Shown here: one piece after another, positions 1 through 11,971 of the stretch
Layout of the letters: the number at the start of each line of letters is the position of its first letter
How positions within the stretch are numbered: position 1 is the first letter of the stretch
Origin: Piezodorus guildinii
Taxonomy: Eukaryota; Arthropoda; Insecta; Hemiptera; Pentatomidae
Direction of reading: 5' to 3'
NCBI GenBank assembly: GCA_023052935.1
Contig: CM041297.1
Location: forward strand, 99,532,484-99,596,483
DNA length: 64,000 nt
Notes under the pieces: model-generated
The model's input: only the letters and a program-made list of their open reading frames with translations
What the model was told of the DNA's origin: nothing
The model's database searches: none
Program-made: the position numbers and the translations under genes

Positions 1-1030
1 CGTACCTAGCTCCCCTTACTTCTTTAATTTTTTTTTTCATTAAATAATAATAAGGATACATTTTTTTTAAGTAAGATGATTTTAAAATAACACAAACCGC
101 TATCAGAATTTTGCAAACTTTATAATTTTATTTAATTGTATTATCGATACCAGCAGCTACCAAAAATTGTTACTCGAGTCGCGGTATGTCTCTAACATAA
201 TACGAAAAAAAAAAAACATGCTATCTTTTAAAGCTAGGAGTATATCATCTCTATTTCTTTCTATGTATTAAAATGTCATACATGGAATTGTTACGATTAT
301 AAATTATCGAACATTTAAGTTAGTCCTATTCGTCAGAAAATAGACCAATCTGCATTTCAATAATTAAAATTCTATAGGAACTCATTATCTAAAAAAAACA
401 TTCTTTGGATCCATAGTTGTTTTTTTAAATAAGTACCGACATTTTTTTTTCTAAATTGTGACATATTAGTTTATGCTGTATTTTATGATAATGTATTTTC
501 AGCAAGTAAGGCATATACCTTAAAGTAGCTAATATACATTAAAATATCAAAATTAGTTCTGTGTAGTGTATTAGTAATACATTGCATAAACATAAAATCA
601 TCTTGGACTTACCCAAAACCAAAAGTAATAAAACATCTTACAGTATTTCGTATGCCTTCTAAAATATTGTAAGAACCCTTGTCCAAAGGGGAAAAATCTA
701 TTAAGGATAAAAAAAAATTAATGAGGTAGTATGTATGTACGAGGACAGACTTTCCTTTAAATGACAGAACATATTATAATTAAAGTAGTATTTAATTAGG
801 AATGAGAAAGCTTAAATGACCATTTCGTCAACTTTTTTTTTCCTTAGAAATTAAAAGAACAGAAACGTGAGAATACTTTAATTTATTTGAGGGAGTGATT
901 TATTAAAGGGAATATTTCAACTACATTGGAACTATTTCCTTTTTTTGCAATATAATAATTATTCTTGTATTTCTACCATCCAAGATGTGTCGGTCTTGTG
1001 TACTCAATACATATCGAGATTCGCTCTGTT
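1..1030. other. AT-rich stretch, nothing recognised
   Basis: No open frame with recognisable protein features, no tRNA-like boxes and no clear inverted or tandem repeat was seen. The sequence consists of AT-rich DNA with short poly(T) and poly(A) runs. Confidence 0.5.
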
Positions 1031-1032
1031 TT

Positions 1033-1252
1033 TAGGCCAACAGCCACGCAATGAGCTGATTAGGCCTTGATCACACTCAGCCGCCAGGTTTTTCCTTAAT
1101 TTGGGTATCCGCTTTAAAGAGGTTGGGTTTGCCTCAGGGTTGCCATCCGGCCAAATTAACAGAATAAATAATATTCTGTCATAGCTGGGATTCGAACCCA
1201 GGACCTGGAGAACAGTAGACTAGCTCTACCCACTAGACCACTCTACTCCTGA
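1033..1252 (-). mobile_element. tRNA-derived SINE, family 1, copy A
   Basis: Read on the minus strand, the right end is a tRNA-like head. A box A-like tggtctagtggg lies at 1229-1240 and a perfect box B-like ggttcgaatcc at 1188-1198, which are the two internal RNA polymerase III promoter blocks. The body runs on to about 1033 and shares the segments '..ggata.ccc..', 'aaacctggcggctgag' and 'ggcctaatca' with the copies at 25838-26060 and 30610-30895. The same tRNA-like head joined to the same non-tRNA body in three places marks a SINE and not a lone tRNA. No clear target duplication was found. Confidence 0.72.
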
Positions 1253-2279
1253 AATAATTAATAAATAAAAGTAAAAATGTATAAATAATTTTAGTTAGCA
1301 TTTTTTTTTAAATAATTAAATAATTTAGGCAGTCATAAATTTTTCTTAAGAAATTAAAAAATTAATTTAATAGAATTCTCCTTATATAGGACTAGCATAA
1401 GTTTCATATTATTGTTCCGCGACGTATAATAAGGGCAATGCATTAAATTTAAGGTACATTATTTTGTATTAAATTTATTTAAATATATCTGTATTTTATT
1501 TTGCTTAAAATGGTGTATGTATGATCCTTTAATTTTGTACAATTTTTGGCTTATTTTGTCATTGGCTTATGTTGTATCCATTATACGAACCTTTAATGTT
1601 AATGAAAAATAAAGAAACCGACGATATAGCAGCGAACGTGTCATTGAGATGGCTGAAAATGACCTGGACGATAGACAAGCCAACGGAAAAGAAAATAATA
1701 AAAAAAAAAGAATCCAATTCCCGAATATTGGAAGGATTATTGACGGCCTCGCAATGTGGATGGACTTGAATAAGCCGGAGGAAAGAGAAGAAATGGAAAA
1801 GGAGAAGTTTTTCAACTCTTCTGATAACAGGGTTTCCCTTAGGCTTCCACTTTTAGTCCATCAGCTCCTCAGGAGTCTCCTATTTATTTTATATTCATAA
1901 GAATGCTCTTGCAGGGATAACACAGAAACTTTATCCTTTTGCAGGCTGTAGGCCACTTCAACGCACCCCAGGGACCGGAAAATTTTTAAAAACATTTCTT
2001 CTTCTAGTTTTGTTTTGGGCTGTTCTCGACCTTATAAAACTTGATAGATTGCCAATAAAACTGTTACTGACTTTATTATTATTTTTTTGTATAGAATATT
2101 GAAGATGTATTGGTGATTCTTAAAACTTTCCATTATGTTTTCTCATTTTTTTTTTCCTTATGGACCTTGATAACTAAATTTTCAAAAATCAGAAAGGACT
2201 TCATATAAGAAACAAAAGCTGAATTTCTAACACAAAGTTCCTGATAGAAGCCTCGTATGCTTATTTCGTAGTCAATCAT
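1253..2279. other. No assigned gene; one unassigned short open frame
   Basis: A plus-strand open frame begins at ATG 1649 and runs to 1900. Its first 50 or so residues are hydrophilic and Lys/Glu-rich. I do not recognise it, and a second frame on the same bases is also open, which argues against real coding. The rest is AT-rich non-coding DNA. Confidence 0.3.
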
Positions 2280-3365
2280 ATTTTTATTTTTAAATTATTG
2301 AAATTTACATCTGTATTAGTAAATACATGAAGTAAATTATCTGATAATATATATAGATAATATAAATGATAAAACATGAAGAGAAATTGCCCATTGGGAG
2401 CACATCACAAGGTGATCTAAGCTAGAAGGTCTCGAGGCCATCTTCTTTTCAGACACCTCGAAGGATTGTCAGGACTGGAAGATAAAGCAAGGATTGAAAC
2501 TATTTGTTTAAAGTGGGTCTTAAAGTTTGTCATGAAAGGATTGATACCTCGTACGTACCAAATCAGCAGCATATGGGATATTAAGGTCTTTATTTTATTT
2601 GAGTTTGTTAGTGACAAAGTAAGGAGCATTAAGGATTTTTTGAAGGATTTCGGATTGTGAGGATTGAATACGGGAAGAAATTGATGGTTTAGTAGAACTC
2701 CAAAGCTCAACTCAGTACGTCCAGATAGGCCTTATAATGGTGATATAGATGAGCCTTTTGTAGATATGTGAAAGGTTAGAGCGTCTGTCCAGTAAGTCTT
2801 GAAGTAAGCGAAAGCGAGTTTCTTGTCATTTCAGTCTTGTTTGCGATTTCCATGTTAGGCGTTTGTCAAGTAGGAGTCGTATATAGCGAATCTGTTCAAC
2901 CGGGACAAGAGGAATATTATTAAAGAACAATGTAGGGTAGGATGTCATAGGTTTACGACGAATGTTAAAAGTAATTTTGTGGGATTTGTTGGAATTGATT
3001 TTAATTCTCCAATTCTGACACCATACCTCAAGGTCTCTGATGAGTTTTAAGGATTGAAGAGTTTAAGAAGCAATAGTAGGGTCGTTATTGACTAATAACA
3101 CACAATTGTCATCAGCATAGGTAGAAAAGAAGGTGTTAGAATGGGTTGGGATATCAGCTGTATAGACTATGTAAAGAATGGGTCCTAGCATACTGCCTTG
3201 AAGAACACCAGCAGACTGAGTACATAGGGATGAATAGGAACAATTGTGGTTTATTTTGAAGGATCTTTCAACGAGGTAGGACTGGATAATGATGTAGTAT
3301 GTAGAAAGGAGGAATTTACGGAGCTTGTTAAGCAGTCCTCGGTGCCAAACTCGGTTAAAGATTAT
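2280..3365 (-). pseudogene. Decayed 3' fragment of the Jockey-clade LINE family
   Basis: On the minus strand this matches the 3' half of ORF2 and the 3' UTR of the intact element at 32490-37487, position by position and at lower identity. The match runs from the RT thumb/linker region through the 'YADD'-equivalent bases (about 3110-3130) to the C-terminal 'RRWPRDLL' equivalent near 2450. The frame is broken by several stops and indels, so no protein can be made. The 5' end is truncated near 3365. The 3' side fades into A-rich bases (minus strand) near 2280. It is an older relative of the intact copy. Confidence 0.8.
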
Positions 3366-3865
3366 TTAAAATGAATGTATAAAATAATCTTGTTTGTAGG
3401 TGGATACCTACTGTTACTATGTAAGAAAAGGTATCTAATTTTCAAGTATGAAATTTTATTATTTTTTCTTTTAGTTGAGTATCGACATAAACTATTTTAT
3501 GTTTTTAGCTTTGTGAATTTAATACGGGGATTGATAATGCATGGAGCTCTCTTCCTACCGAGTACAATTATAGTTCTTATATTTTAAATTCATAGATTTG
3601 ACCACAGAAATTAATAAAATATCTCTTTAGCTATATCACTTATCATTGTTTTGACTTGTAAATAAAAACTTGGTACAAATACTGGCAAAGTTTTATGGTG
3701 TACTTTTGGCATGGACATAAGTGTCTTTTTTCATCATCAAAAATGTAACATGTTTGACATGCTCCAGCTTTGTTGGTGTTGCTGGGAACGAAAATTTGTC
3801 GAAATATCGATGATCTACTGTTTTTCCAAGCCAGGGAGTACTAAAACCAATTTTTATTTTTGGGA
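3366..3865. other. AT-rich spacer, nothing recognised
   Basis: No supported gene. A short plus-strand open frame (3375-3587) is rich in Phe/Leu/Tyr as expected from AT-rich DNA and shows no domain. Confidence 0.4.
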
Positions 3866-4130
3866 TCATCTGTACCAGAGTGGCTAGCATAACAGCGCTC
3901 TATGCAGGTTCAAACCTTACAGGGTGGTCCTATGATTTTTTAATGTGAGTAAAAAATCCTAAGTTATGCCGTTCTTCAAAGGGAGCATAAAAATGTTTTC
4001 CCGAGCCTAAGCCATATCAGGTACTCGTTAAAGATACCAATCCTAATTAAACCTGGACAGGTAAAATTTAGGACTCCAACTTTAGCATCGCCCAATTAGC
4101 CACAGTAGCATAAAGTGACGTTAAATAAAC
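3866..4130 (+). mobile_element. tRNA-like SINE, family 2, copy A
   Basis: The head contains a box A-like gagtggctagca near 3878-3889 and a clean box B-like ggttcaaacc at 3907-3916. The downstream body carries 'gccgttcttcaaagggag', 'gagcctaagcc' and 'tcctaattaaacctgg'. The same order of blocks recurs at 14210-14445 and 50467-50660, always on the plus strand. The pol III-type boxes plus a conserved non-tRNA body indicate a second SINE family, distinct from the one at 1033-1252. Confidence 0.65.
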
Positions 4131-4379
4131 AAAAAAGCAATCTTTTTATTTTTTTATTCATGGTGAGTTAAGTTTGCGGAGTTTCATTACTTACATAACA
4201 AAGAGCTTTGAATTATAAATTTCAATATTATGAATAAAAAGATTGATATTTCCGCGGAAACCTTTCATCGAAACTCGACTTTCGAAAATGATTTATAATA
4301 ATATGGGATGTATATACATGTTTGCGTTAATATGCTAATTTTAATAATAAAGCCGAGAACGACACTAACGGCAGCCAAG

Positions 4380-5000
4380 ATCCTGAGAGGTCTTAAGAGG
4401 TGCTTCCTCTCACGCACCATGTTCCAAACAGGTGCAGCATCCGTTCTGACATGCCTTAAAAATAAATCTAAATGTGCACTACGCAAATCAGCTGGATAGC
4501 TTGAATACCTAACAGAGCAGTTACCAAAGGGTCTTACACTGGAATCCAGGGCATTGTGGACTTGTGGGGAATGAAATTATAAACCAACTGGATAAAGAAG
4601 GAATGTCGCTCCTCCAAATTAGCAGCATTCCTAGGATGGAGGAACGCAAAACGATTAATAAAAGGGCCGCAAGTCAGAGGTGGGAAGCAAATCCCCGAAT
4701 CACCGTCCCCACGAAGAATATTATAAATTAACAAGAAGAGAACAGTTCATAATATTTCGCCTCAGAACCGGACATAACAGCATAAAGTCGCATCTCTTTA
4801 AACAATTTAAGATAGTGTCCAGTACTCTGTGCGAATGTTGTCAAAACGAAGAAACTACAATGCACATGCTGCAAATCTGCCAGTTGGTGGAGACCGATAT
4901 GGCCCCAACCAACAAACCTTGGGACCAAGCTGTTCAGGAGTATAGAGGACCTAAGAAGTACCACTGAATTTCTACTTTCACTGACATAGGGAAGAATGAA
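4380..5000 (+). pseudogene. RNase H-bearing LINE, C-terminal fragment
   Basis: The plus-strand frame near 4543-4608 reads WNPGHCGLVGNEIINQLDKE, the conserved end of a LINE-type RNase H domain (the W-x-PGH-x-G-x-x-GNE pattern). After a frameshift around 4680-4720 the next frame gives LTRREQ...FRLRTGHN and then a C-x2-C...H zinc-finger-like tail (CECCQNEETTMHMLQIC, about 4831-4881). This is the usual C-terminus of RNase H-containing LINE ORF2 proteins in invertebrates. The endonuclease and RT domains are absent, so it is 5' truncated and frameshifted. Part of the sequence before 4500 may belong to it, but I cannot align it. Confidence 0.78.
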
Positions 5001-6539
5001 GAAGGAGAATTAAATTAATTAAAGTTTTCCTATTTCAAATATTTAAAAAAATAATTTATTCTATCTTATCTAAGATTGTAGTTTACTTTTTGCTTGGCAA
5101 ATATTTTGCAAATATATATATACAGCATAATAAATGTGGGCGTTCTTATAAAGTTATATGTACATGCATGTATTCGCGGATTTAACATGAATTGTTAACA
5201 CAAAACCAATGTTGAACAGAATGATTCATCATGGTCTTACTGAACATCTGACCTAACACTGTGCCTTTCGGTCAGGAAGATTCCATCTATTTATAACAGT
5301 TCCTAAAACAGTTAATAACATTTATACAATTAATTCTAAAATTAATTCTGTTAACTCCATATTTAATAAGTTCTATATCACTTTGTCAAGCATAAAATTA
5401 AATGGGCATTTATCCACAGCCTCTCCTCCGGGTATGTGAGGCCTGTCAGCCAATTGGTGGCCACTCACAAAAATACCAGTAGGTGTAGGGATTGGTGACT
5501 TTACCCTTTATAATTGCATCGAGAAACGTTAGTAGATTCTTCCAGTAGATTACACCATGCGGTCAAGGGCCTACAAGACCTGTCGCGCCAGGGGACAAAA
5601 AATTATGACAATAAATAGAAGATAAACAGAGAAGGAAGGAAGCGACCGTCAACAGCCAACGATTAACTTTGAAAAAATTAAGAAGTGATACACATATCAG
5701 TATTTAATTGAATACTTAGATTTATCATAATAACTGTTCGTAAATATAAAATAATTTAATGAGAGGCTTAGTATAAAAAAAAGAATTAAATGAAAATTAA
5801 TCTACTTTGGTATCCCTTTACCTAAAACATTATTTTCGATGTGATCGAGAATCAAGTATCTACACGCCGATGAAGACATTTCTAAAGCCCACGCAGTCAA
5901 GGAGTTCATCAAGTTTTCGGGAACCGCTTAGCCGGTTTAGAACCCAGTAACTTTACAGAAAGTTTGTATTTATTTAGTTTAGCGGAGTAGAAATTACAAC
6001 ATTAATCAAACTTAGGACGACTTTTGAATACCATTTACCATAAAATTATCTCCTGAAGTTGCTTCTCATTAATGAATTTATTTTTGTTTCAGGTGAATTT
6101 ATATTGACCATCCCGAGACGCCATTTTTAACTTTATAAGTAAGTGGATTCAATTTAATTTGGACTTCGTTAAATTATTATAGTTTCATTGTGATGATGTA
6201 ATCAGCATAAAGAATAACAATAGGAGTAGTAACTTCCTAAAAAATCATTTAATATTTTTTTAGCATTGTATTTCAATTTACCATTTAACTAGTATCATTT
6301 GATGCTGTGGTATTGTCATGTCAAAAAATCTGGGGCGCACAATACATGACTTTCACATACCTCTGTTGTTAAAATCTATCCAAGAACTTCTAAATAAAGT
6401 TACAATAAAAAAGATGTTAAAGTAGTACATGAGTTTTGATGGAAAAATGTTTCAGTTTAAATAATCTATTATATTACTATCTTAAACAATCACTTAGTTA
6501 CGTGCGATTAACATCACTCTCCATTTATGTTTAACATAA
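5001..6539. other. No recognised gene
   Basis: Mostly AT-rich. About 5405-5600 is noticeably more GC-rich ('cctctcctccgggtatgtgagg', 'gacctgtcgcgccagggg') and may be LINE untranslated sequence or another repeat. I found no second copy in the window and no protein motif. Confidence 0.35.
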
Positions 6540-7010
6540 CATATGTTCCAAGATCTTCAGCTTCCAACGGTATATTATACTTCTACATCAGTATCTTTTT
6601 GTCAACAAAAAAAATTAAAAAATAAAGTATTTGTGCCTTTGTCTCCTATATCTGGTTATTAAATTTGTTCAAATATTCATATATACAATAATACATTTTC
6701 ACAAGTATATTCATCTTTTATTTTTTTGTCACAAGATGAAATGGTTATTTTTTTTGAATTTACAAAATAAAAGTTCCTTTAAAGATAATAAATTAAAATA
6801 TCGCCATTAAGCACTCACTGACTATTTTAATCAAAGCTAAACTTACATGATATCGAAGCCTATCGAAGTTAATATTTATATAGCGAGTTTAACTAAATGG
6901 TTAGGGCCTTTTTTGAGCAAATCGTAAAAAGGTGCTAAAAAAAGTGGCTATTCTGGTTTTATTAAGTAGTAAAAGTTATCCATTGTTATTTAGTTAGTTA
7001 TATTTAGTTA
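6540..7010 (+). repeat. Dispersed repeat family A, diverged copy
   Basis: It shares scattered blocks with 12780-13450 and, inverted, with 45320-45990. The blocks are a 'ggtatattatac.tctacat' segment early, a 'aaatatcg.cattaagc.ct..ctgactattttaatcaa' segment in the middle and 'atatagcgagttta' further on. There is no coding frame. Divergence is high, so the edges are approximate. Confidence 0.5.
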
Positions 7011-7925
7011 TAAATCCATAGTTTTCATTAGAAATAAGATTCATCCATACAAGAGAGGTCCCATATCAAACAAACAATACTTAGAGGTTTTCTGTTAACA
7101 TACCATATTAGTATGAAACGAGTGATAAGAAGTAATCAATAAAACTATTTGTTAATATATAAACATATACATATAAACATTTAATTTTCAGCATGATATG
7201 CGGCACTTACTTTATTTTGAAGGTTTACCTTCTCATTACCCTTATGGTTAATATTCTCTAGTTTCATTTAGAAACAATCATTGTTCTGTTGGTACAGCAC
7301 ATCGAGTACATATATTTCAGTTTTTGTTTTGTTTTTGTTTTTTTTTATGAAAATCATGGATAACAACAGAAATCTCAAAATTCGACTTTTCCTCCTAAAC
7401 GTTGGGAATCGGACTATGGGTCATATGAACATATTTTGTTCCTCTTGAGATTTCACATATGATCTCACAATATGGCAAGAAATGAATGACACGCTGTGTA
7501 TTTCATATTTTGGTAAGGGGTTATTATAATTATATGTATATATTATATTTCCATTAAATTATTACTTCTTCCCCATACAGATGGATAAGATCGGCTATAC
7601 AGTAATTTAATATGTGTATGATACAAGAGCGGCTTCGATCTTTGCCATTGTGGAACAGGGCATAAGGTTCCACTTGCTTTGTCAACGGGTCTCTTGACCT
7701 CAGAGCGTATACAAAGGGGTCATTCGCGGGCCACCGATTTCTGTATTAATTATTTACAGGGCCAAATGAAGATTAAATTTTATTGCTAAAACACGTTTCG
7801 AAATATGGATCTACTAGGATATAGCGAAGCATCCAAAGAAAGTTCATAAGACCCATAAATTCGAATAAATAGATTAATCAATTCAGTGATCAAGTCTGAC
7901 TCAACATAAAGAAAATCCAATTATA
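7011..7925. other. No recognised gene
   Basis: AT-rich DNA with a GC-richer patch at about 7620-7740 ('gttccacttgctttgtcaac', 'attcgcgggccaccgatttc') that I could not assign and that has no second copy here. Confidence 0.35.
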
Positions 7926-8175
7926 GAAAAAATCCTTACAATCCTAAATCCTTCGCAAAATCCTCAACACTCCTTACTTTATATTACCTTACATGAATAA
8001 ACTCATCATTTTTTCATATGCTGCTGATTTGGCCAAAACCATGTATGAATTCTTTCAAGACAAACTCCATCACTTTACACCACTAATTCTAAATATTGCT
8101 GTATCTTCCGTTCCTTATAAACTTGGGAGAGGTCTGAAAAGAAGGTGACAACGAGACCTTCTGGTTTAGATAACC
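7926..8175 (+). pseudogene. Jockey-clade LINE, extreme 3' fragment
   Basis: The plus strand aligns with the last 80 or so codons of the intact ORF2 at 32637-35333: 'aaatccttcgcaaaatcctcaac', 'gctgctgatttggcc', 'gacaaactccatcactttac', and finally 'ctgaaaagaaggtgacaacgagaccttc'. Stops and indels interrupt the frame. It is a short, old, 5'-truncated copy in the opposite orientation to the intact element. Confidence 0.75.
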
Positions 8176-8489
8176 TACTAAAGTGCTGACATTGAGTTAT
8201 TTATCTATCATTTTTGTTAATGTTTTTTTTTTTTCTCAAAGCTTATATTTTAGTTTATGATAAGATACATTTCAATTATAATAATAAAAATAATTAAGAA
8301 AACTTTTTATTTTTACACATTTGCCCAGGACCGAGGTGCTTGCAATGTGTATCAGTTCTCGACTATTAATAATTTAAGTTTCTATTGCTATGTTTTTGAC
8401 CGGCTGCTTTTCTAAGGCAGCGGTAGCTTCAAAAACTAGCTTACTTACTATATTTAGTCAATATATAAACTATATTTAATGATACCATG

Positions 8490-9150
8490 GATCTCCTTTC
8501 CAAAGGTATCGTGTTTACCAATCCAATAGGTGGCATGCAGGGTAAGATTAAAGTAAACAAGATTCAATTAATACATTACTATAATTATTAATTTACACAT
8601 ATCATTATATTAACACATTGCCTAAAACTGTGATTGAGAATACTGAGGGACATTTTACTACCTTTGCCATACAATATTACAAATAACGATATACCTTTGA
8701 AACACTTAACCGGCTGGCGAAGGTGGAATCATCTTAGGTTCCCTTTCTTGGCATCATCCTCCAGCTGCTCTCAAAACCCCGACGGCCACCTCCTCTTCTT
8801 GTAGGTGGAACCCGACTCACTCCTCTTGAGGATCAAACTTGACTACCTCTTCGGTTCTTCTCTCTCATTCTCGTCACCTCGGGTGGGCCGAGATGGGAAA
8901 TGCCCCGTTGGCGGTATAGCCTTTGTGCTATTATTCTTATCTTTACACCCATCTTAATATTCTTGTTGGCCGCCGCTGGGGAGAAACTACCAGAGGTTTC
9001 TGGTACCGCTGGGGGGCCCATACCGATGGGAAATCTAGGGGGCTAGGTAAACACCTTTTGATGTTTTGCCGACAAAGGTTCGTTATAATTAATTGTTTAA
9101 TATTAAAATTATTTAATTATGAACTCCCCTCAGTATCCTCAATACATTAC
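8490..9150 (+). repeat. Dispersed repeat family D, copy 1
   Basis: About 650 bp that matches 59710-60379 plus 60699-60730 in the same orientation. Shared blocks include 'aatcc.a.aggtgg.atgcaggg', 'gagaatactgag.gacatt', 'cttgccatacaatattacaa', 'ccagctgctctc', 'tcctcttcttgtag.tgga' and the right end 'tatcctcaatacat' (9134-9147). It is GC-richer than its surroundings in the middle. No domain was recognised on either strand, and frames are not conserved between the copies. It is possibly a fragment of a larger transposon. Orientation is assigned arbitrarily. Confidence 0.7.
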
Positions 9151-9151
9151 A

Positions 9152-9584
9152 CTATTGTTCTTAGGTTTCAGTCATTGAATAAACAAGACGTTTCGAGAAT
9201 TTATTGTTCTCATAATCATGCCTTAACAATGAAAAAACAAAAAACAGAACATTAATATTATTATACAATAATTAATATATGATGTTATTGTTAGAGATAT
9301 AGAAAATAATGCATTGAACAATGAATACTCATACAGTAAGTAAATAGATATTTCAATTAGAATTTACAATAAAGATATTATTAAAAATTTACTTACAATT
9401 TTAGACAAAATAGTATCTTAAATAGACATATGGGTAGACCATAAACTTTGAAAGAACACCGAAGCAAAGATACATTATGTTTTTTGTTTTTCCAATGTTA
9501 AGGCATGATTATGAGAACAATAAATTCTCGAAACGTAGCATAAATAAAATTGTTTATTCAATGACTGAAACCTATGAACAATAG
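9152..9584 (+). mobile_element. Palindromic element with CGAAACGT core, copy e
   Basis: Two inverted arms of about 100 bp (9152-9250 and 9477-9584) match closely. Each contains 'aaggcatgattatgagaac', 'aataaattctcgaaacgt' and 'tttattcaatgactgaaacc', and the outer ends are ctattgttc / gaacaatag. The roughly 225-bp middle is AT-rich. There is no transposase. The core tGATtAT-GAGAA-caataaa-TTCTC-GAAAC has a perfect 5-bp stem between hammerhead-like core residues. It abuts the right end of repeat family D copy 1. A MITE-like or Penelope-related relic is the best description. Confidence 0.65.
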
Positions 9585-10437
9585 AAACTTATATATATAT
9601 ATATATATATACACACTTCTAACTTAATTTTCGACTATGAATAGTAATTAACTGAGCCCATAGAACTTCGGGTAATGTTTACTGTGCATGAATATCAAGT
9701 TACTGAGAATTAGTCCGGTGGCGAATAATATAATAATTCTTCAGTAATTCTCAACTGTCAAATAATTATATCACAATGAATATCAAGTTACTTAATGAAT
9801 ATCTGTTCAGCACAAATCTTGCACTTTTTAAATTTTCTTTTTTACAACTTTATTTCAAGATTTTTTAACTGTATTTTCATAGAGAGAGAAATAGAGCATA
9901 GGTGTCACTTTCAAATAAGCTAAAGAGACCTCGTACATTATCAGTTTTAAATTGGCATAATTATCAAACATTTAATAAGTCCAATAAACTTAACTTAAAA
10001 AAATATAAAACGTGATTATATGATTACTAGTATCGATAAGTTCTTTTTCTAAAAGGAATGCGTAAGAACAGTTTTAGCATTAAATGTTTCTGGCGTCTAA
10101 AAGAAAACGTATTTCAAAATAAAGTAAAATCACGTTTGAAAGGACCGCTTGTTATTTTTCTGTGACAAAATATTCCTTTTCAAGTAAAGTAATAATTAAC
10201 ATGGTTATGATACTATCCTCTGTTCTCTTCTGCTCTGAAAAGTAGATGCTAAATTTAAATATATTCAGCAAAAAAATGTTTTTCCTTGAAAATAAAATAA
10301 AAATATACAAATAAAACAAATCAAAATAATATTAATATTAAAAATAGATTTGAAAAATAATTAAATTTTAAGTAGATCATGAACAATTTTAAAAATAATA
10401 TCGTATAGTAATTTTGTGAGAATGTACATAAAAAATC
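9585..10437. other. No recognised gene; short (TA)n
   Basis: A (TA)11-type run lies at about 9591-9611. The rest is AT-rich and unassigned. Confidence 0.4.
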
Positions 10438-10662
10438 TGGTGCGCTCAACACAAATAAGTTTAATAAGAAAAACGCACTAATAAGATTAGCTTATTTAAA
10501 TGTTTGCCGACGTTCGGCTTTCATCGGGGTTTAATTTGTGAAATCTCAAAAGTATCTGAAAAATGAACGTCCCCAATATAGGCCGAAATTTCGGCACACA
10601 TTTAAATAAGTTCATCTCATAAGTTTGTTTGTTCTTATCTTATTCATGATGACTGCGCCCCT
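10438..10662 (+). mobile_element. Palindromic element with CGAAA core, copy d
   Basis: The inner arms are 10490-10529 (gcttatttaaatgtttgccga...atcgggg) and 10571-10612 (ccccaatatagg...gtgccg-type end...catttaaataag). The outer ends are ggtgcgctca (10439-10448) and, inverted, gactgcgcccc (10651-10661). The plus strand right half reads gtccccaatataggcc followed by gaaatttcggcacaca. That is the same module as 53785-53820 read on its minus strand. It is 225 bp long and non-coding. Confidence 0.6.
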
Positions 10663-11729
10663 AAACAACTCCTCTATCCATTTATAACGGTCAACAATAT
10701 CTTCATAATCAAATATTTTAAATGATAAATTCTGAGCGAAGGTAGAGTTGTTTACTTATAGACTAAAAGAGGATCACTGGCCCACTAAGAAAGGAAAAGG
10801 AACCAGTTAAAAAAATGTATAAGATTTTTTATTCGGAGTTGAAAAAAACCCTGAAAATTATTACACAAAGGTTTATGATATCTAAACAATTATATTACGT
10901 TACAACTATTTATTTTATGTATAACACACACACATATGTGCAAATATATATATCTTCCCTAATATTTAAATCATTTTATCAGGGAACTTTGTAGGGAATC
11001 TGTTAAATATTGAATTGATCTTTTGTTATTTGTTACTTTGAAAAATCTCTAAACTTTCGCACTTCAATATATTTTTCAGCAAAGGTAATCTATAATGTAA
11101 TTGAGTGAACCCATAATCTTAATCTTTCACAAACAATTAACATTAAGAGATACAGCAACAATATATATATATTGTTACAGCGGCATAACAATTAGGGACT
11201 CGAATTAGGCACTGGTTATCTCACAAATTATTGCCATTCCCTAGGCTGACAGCAATATTTCTGGTAGTAATTCCTACGTTTTAGTATACGCTATGCCGAT
11301 ACAGCCTCGTTTGAATATATTAAGCTCTATTAACTAACACACAGCCATAGGAACGTTAATGGACCCAATTTACATAATAATACACTATTCGCAGTTGGGA
11401 GCCAGGAGGAGCTTTGAGATTGTTAAAATAATAATGGAGACATACGCTGCCCAATTAGCAACTATTCTGCGGAGCAATACATTTTGAGAATTACTTGTTT
11501 GGAAAAGCTATTTAGAGTTTTGATGAGTATTGTGTACAGTCAAAGAGATAGGCCTGTTCGGTTTATTGGTGGAAATTGACGCTATTAAGAAAGATTTTCA
11601 AATGTAACTTTGTATTTGAATTAAAAGTATCATAAACTAATAAAAACTTACTGACATAAGAACGCCACACAAAGACTCTTACGTTAATTTCTTTACTATA
11701 GGCTATTTTATGTACACATGAATAAATCC
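10663..11729. other. No recognised gene
   Basis: About 11173-11580 is less AT-rich than its surroundings and begins tgttacagcggcataac after an (AT)n run, which is reminiscent of an LTR start. I could not find a matching end, a second copy or flanking duplications. The rest is AT-rich. Confidence 0.35.
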
Positions 11730-11903
11730 ACATCCAGCACCGTTACTCCCTGTAAAGGCCCGCCTTCCACAAGCATCCTGCCTTTGTCCAACGCTATTTA
11801 ATCTATACATATTTCCGATTTTCCAAGCCACCCTTAAGTAACAAGGTCCCTTTACACTGCATCCAGTCGCAATGATACCATAGTCAACAGGTTACAGCAA
11901 AGC

Positions 11904-11971
<68 letters not shown>

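Noticed and set aside
1165..1250. A possible functional tRNA gene
   Set aside because: Boxes A and B are present, but the acceptor and anticodon arms do not fold into a cloverleaf that I can draw. The same head is attached to a shared body in two other places, so it is a SINE.
11173..11580. Possible solo LTR starting tgttacag after (AT)n
   Set aside because: No matching CA end, no target duplication separable from the (AT)n, no primer-binding site and no second copy.
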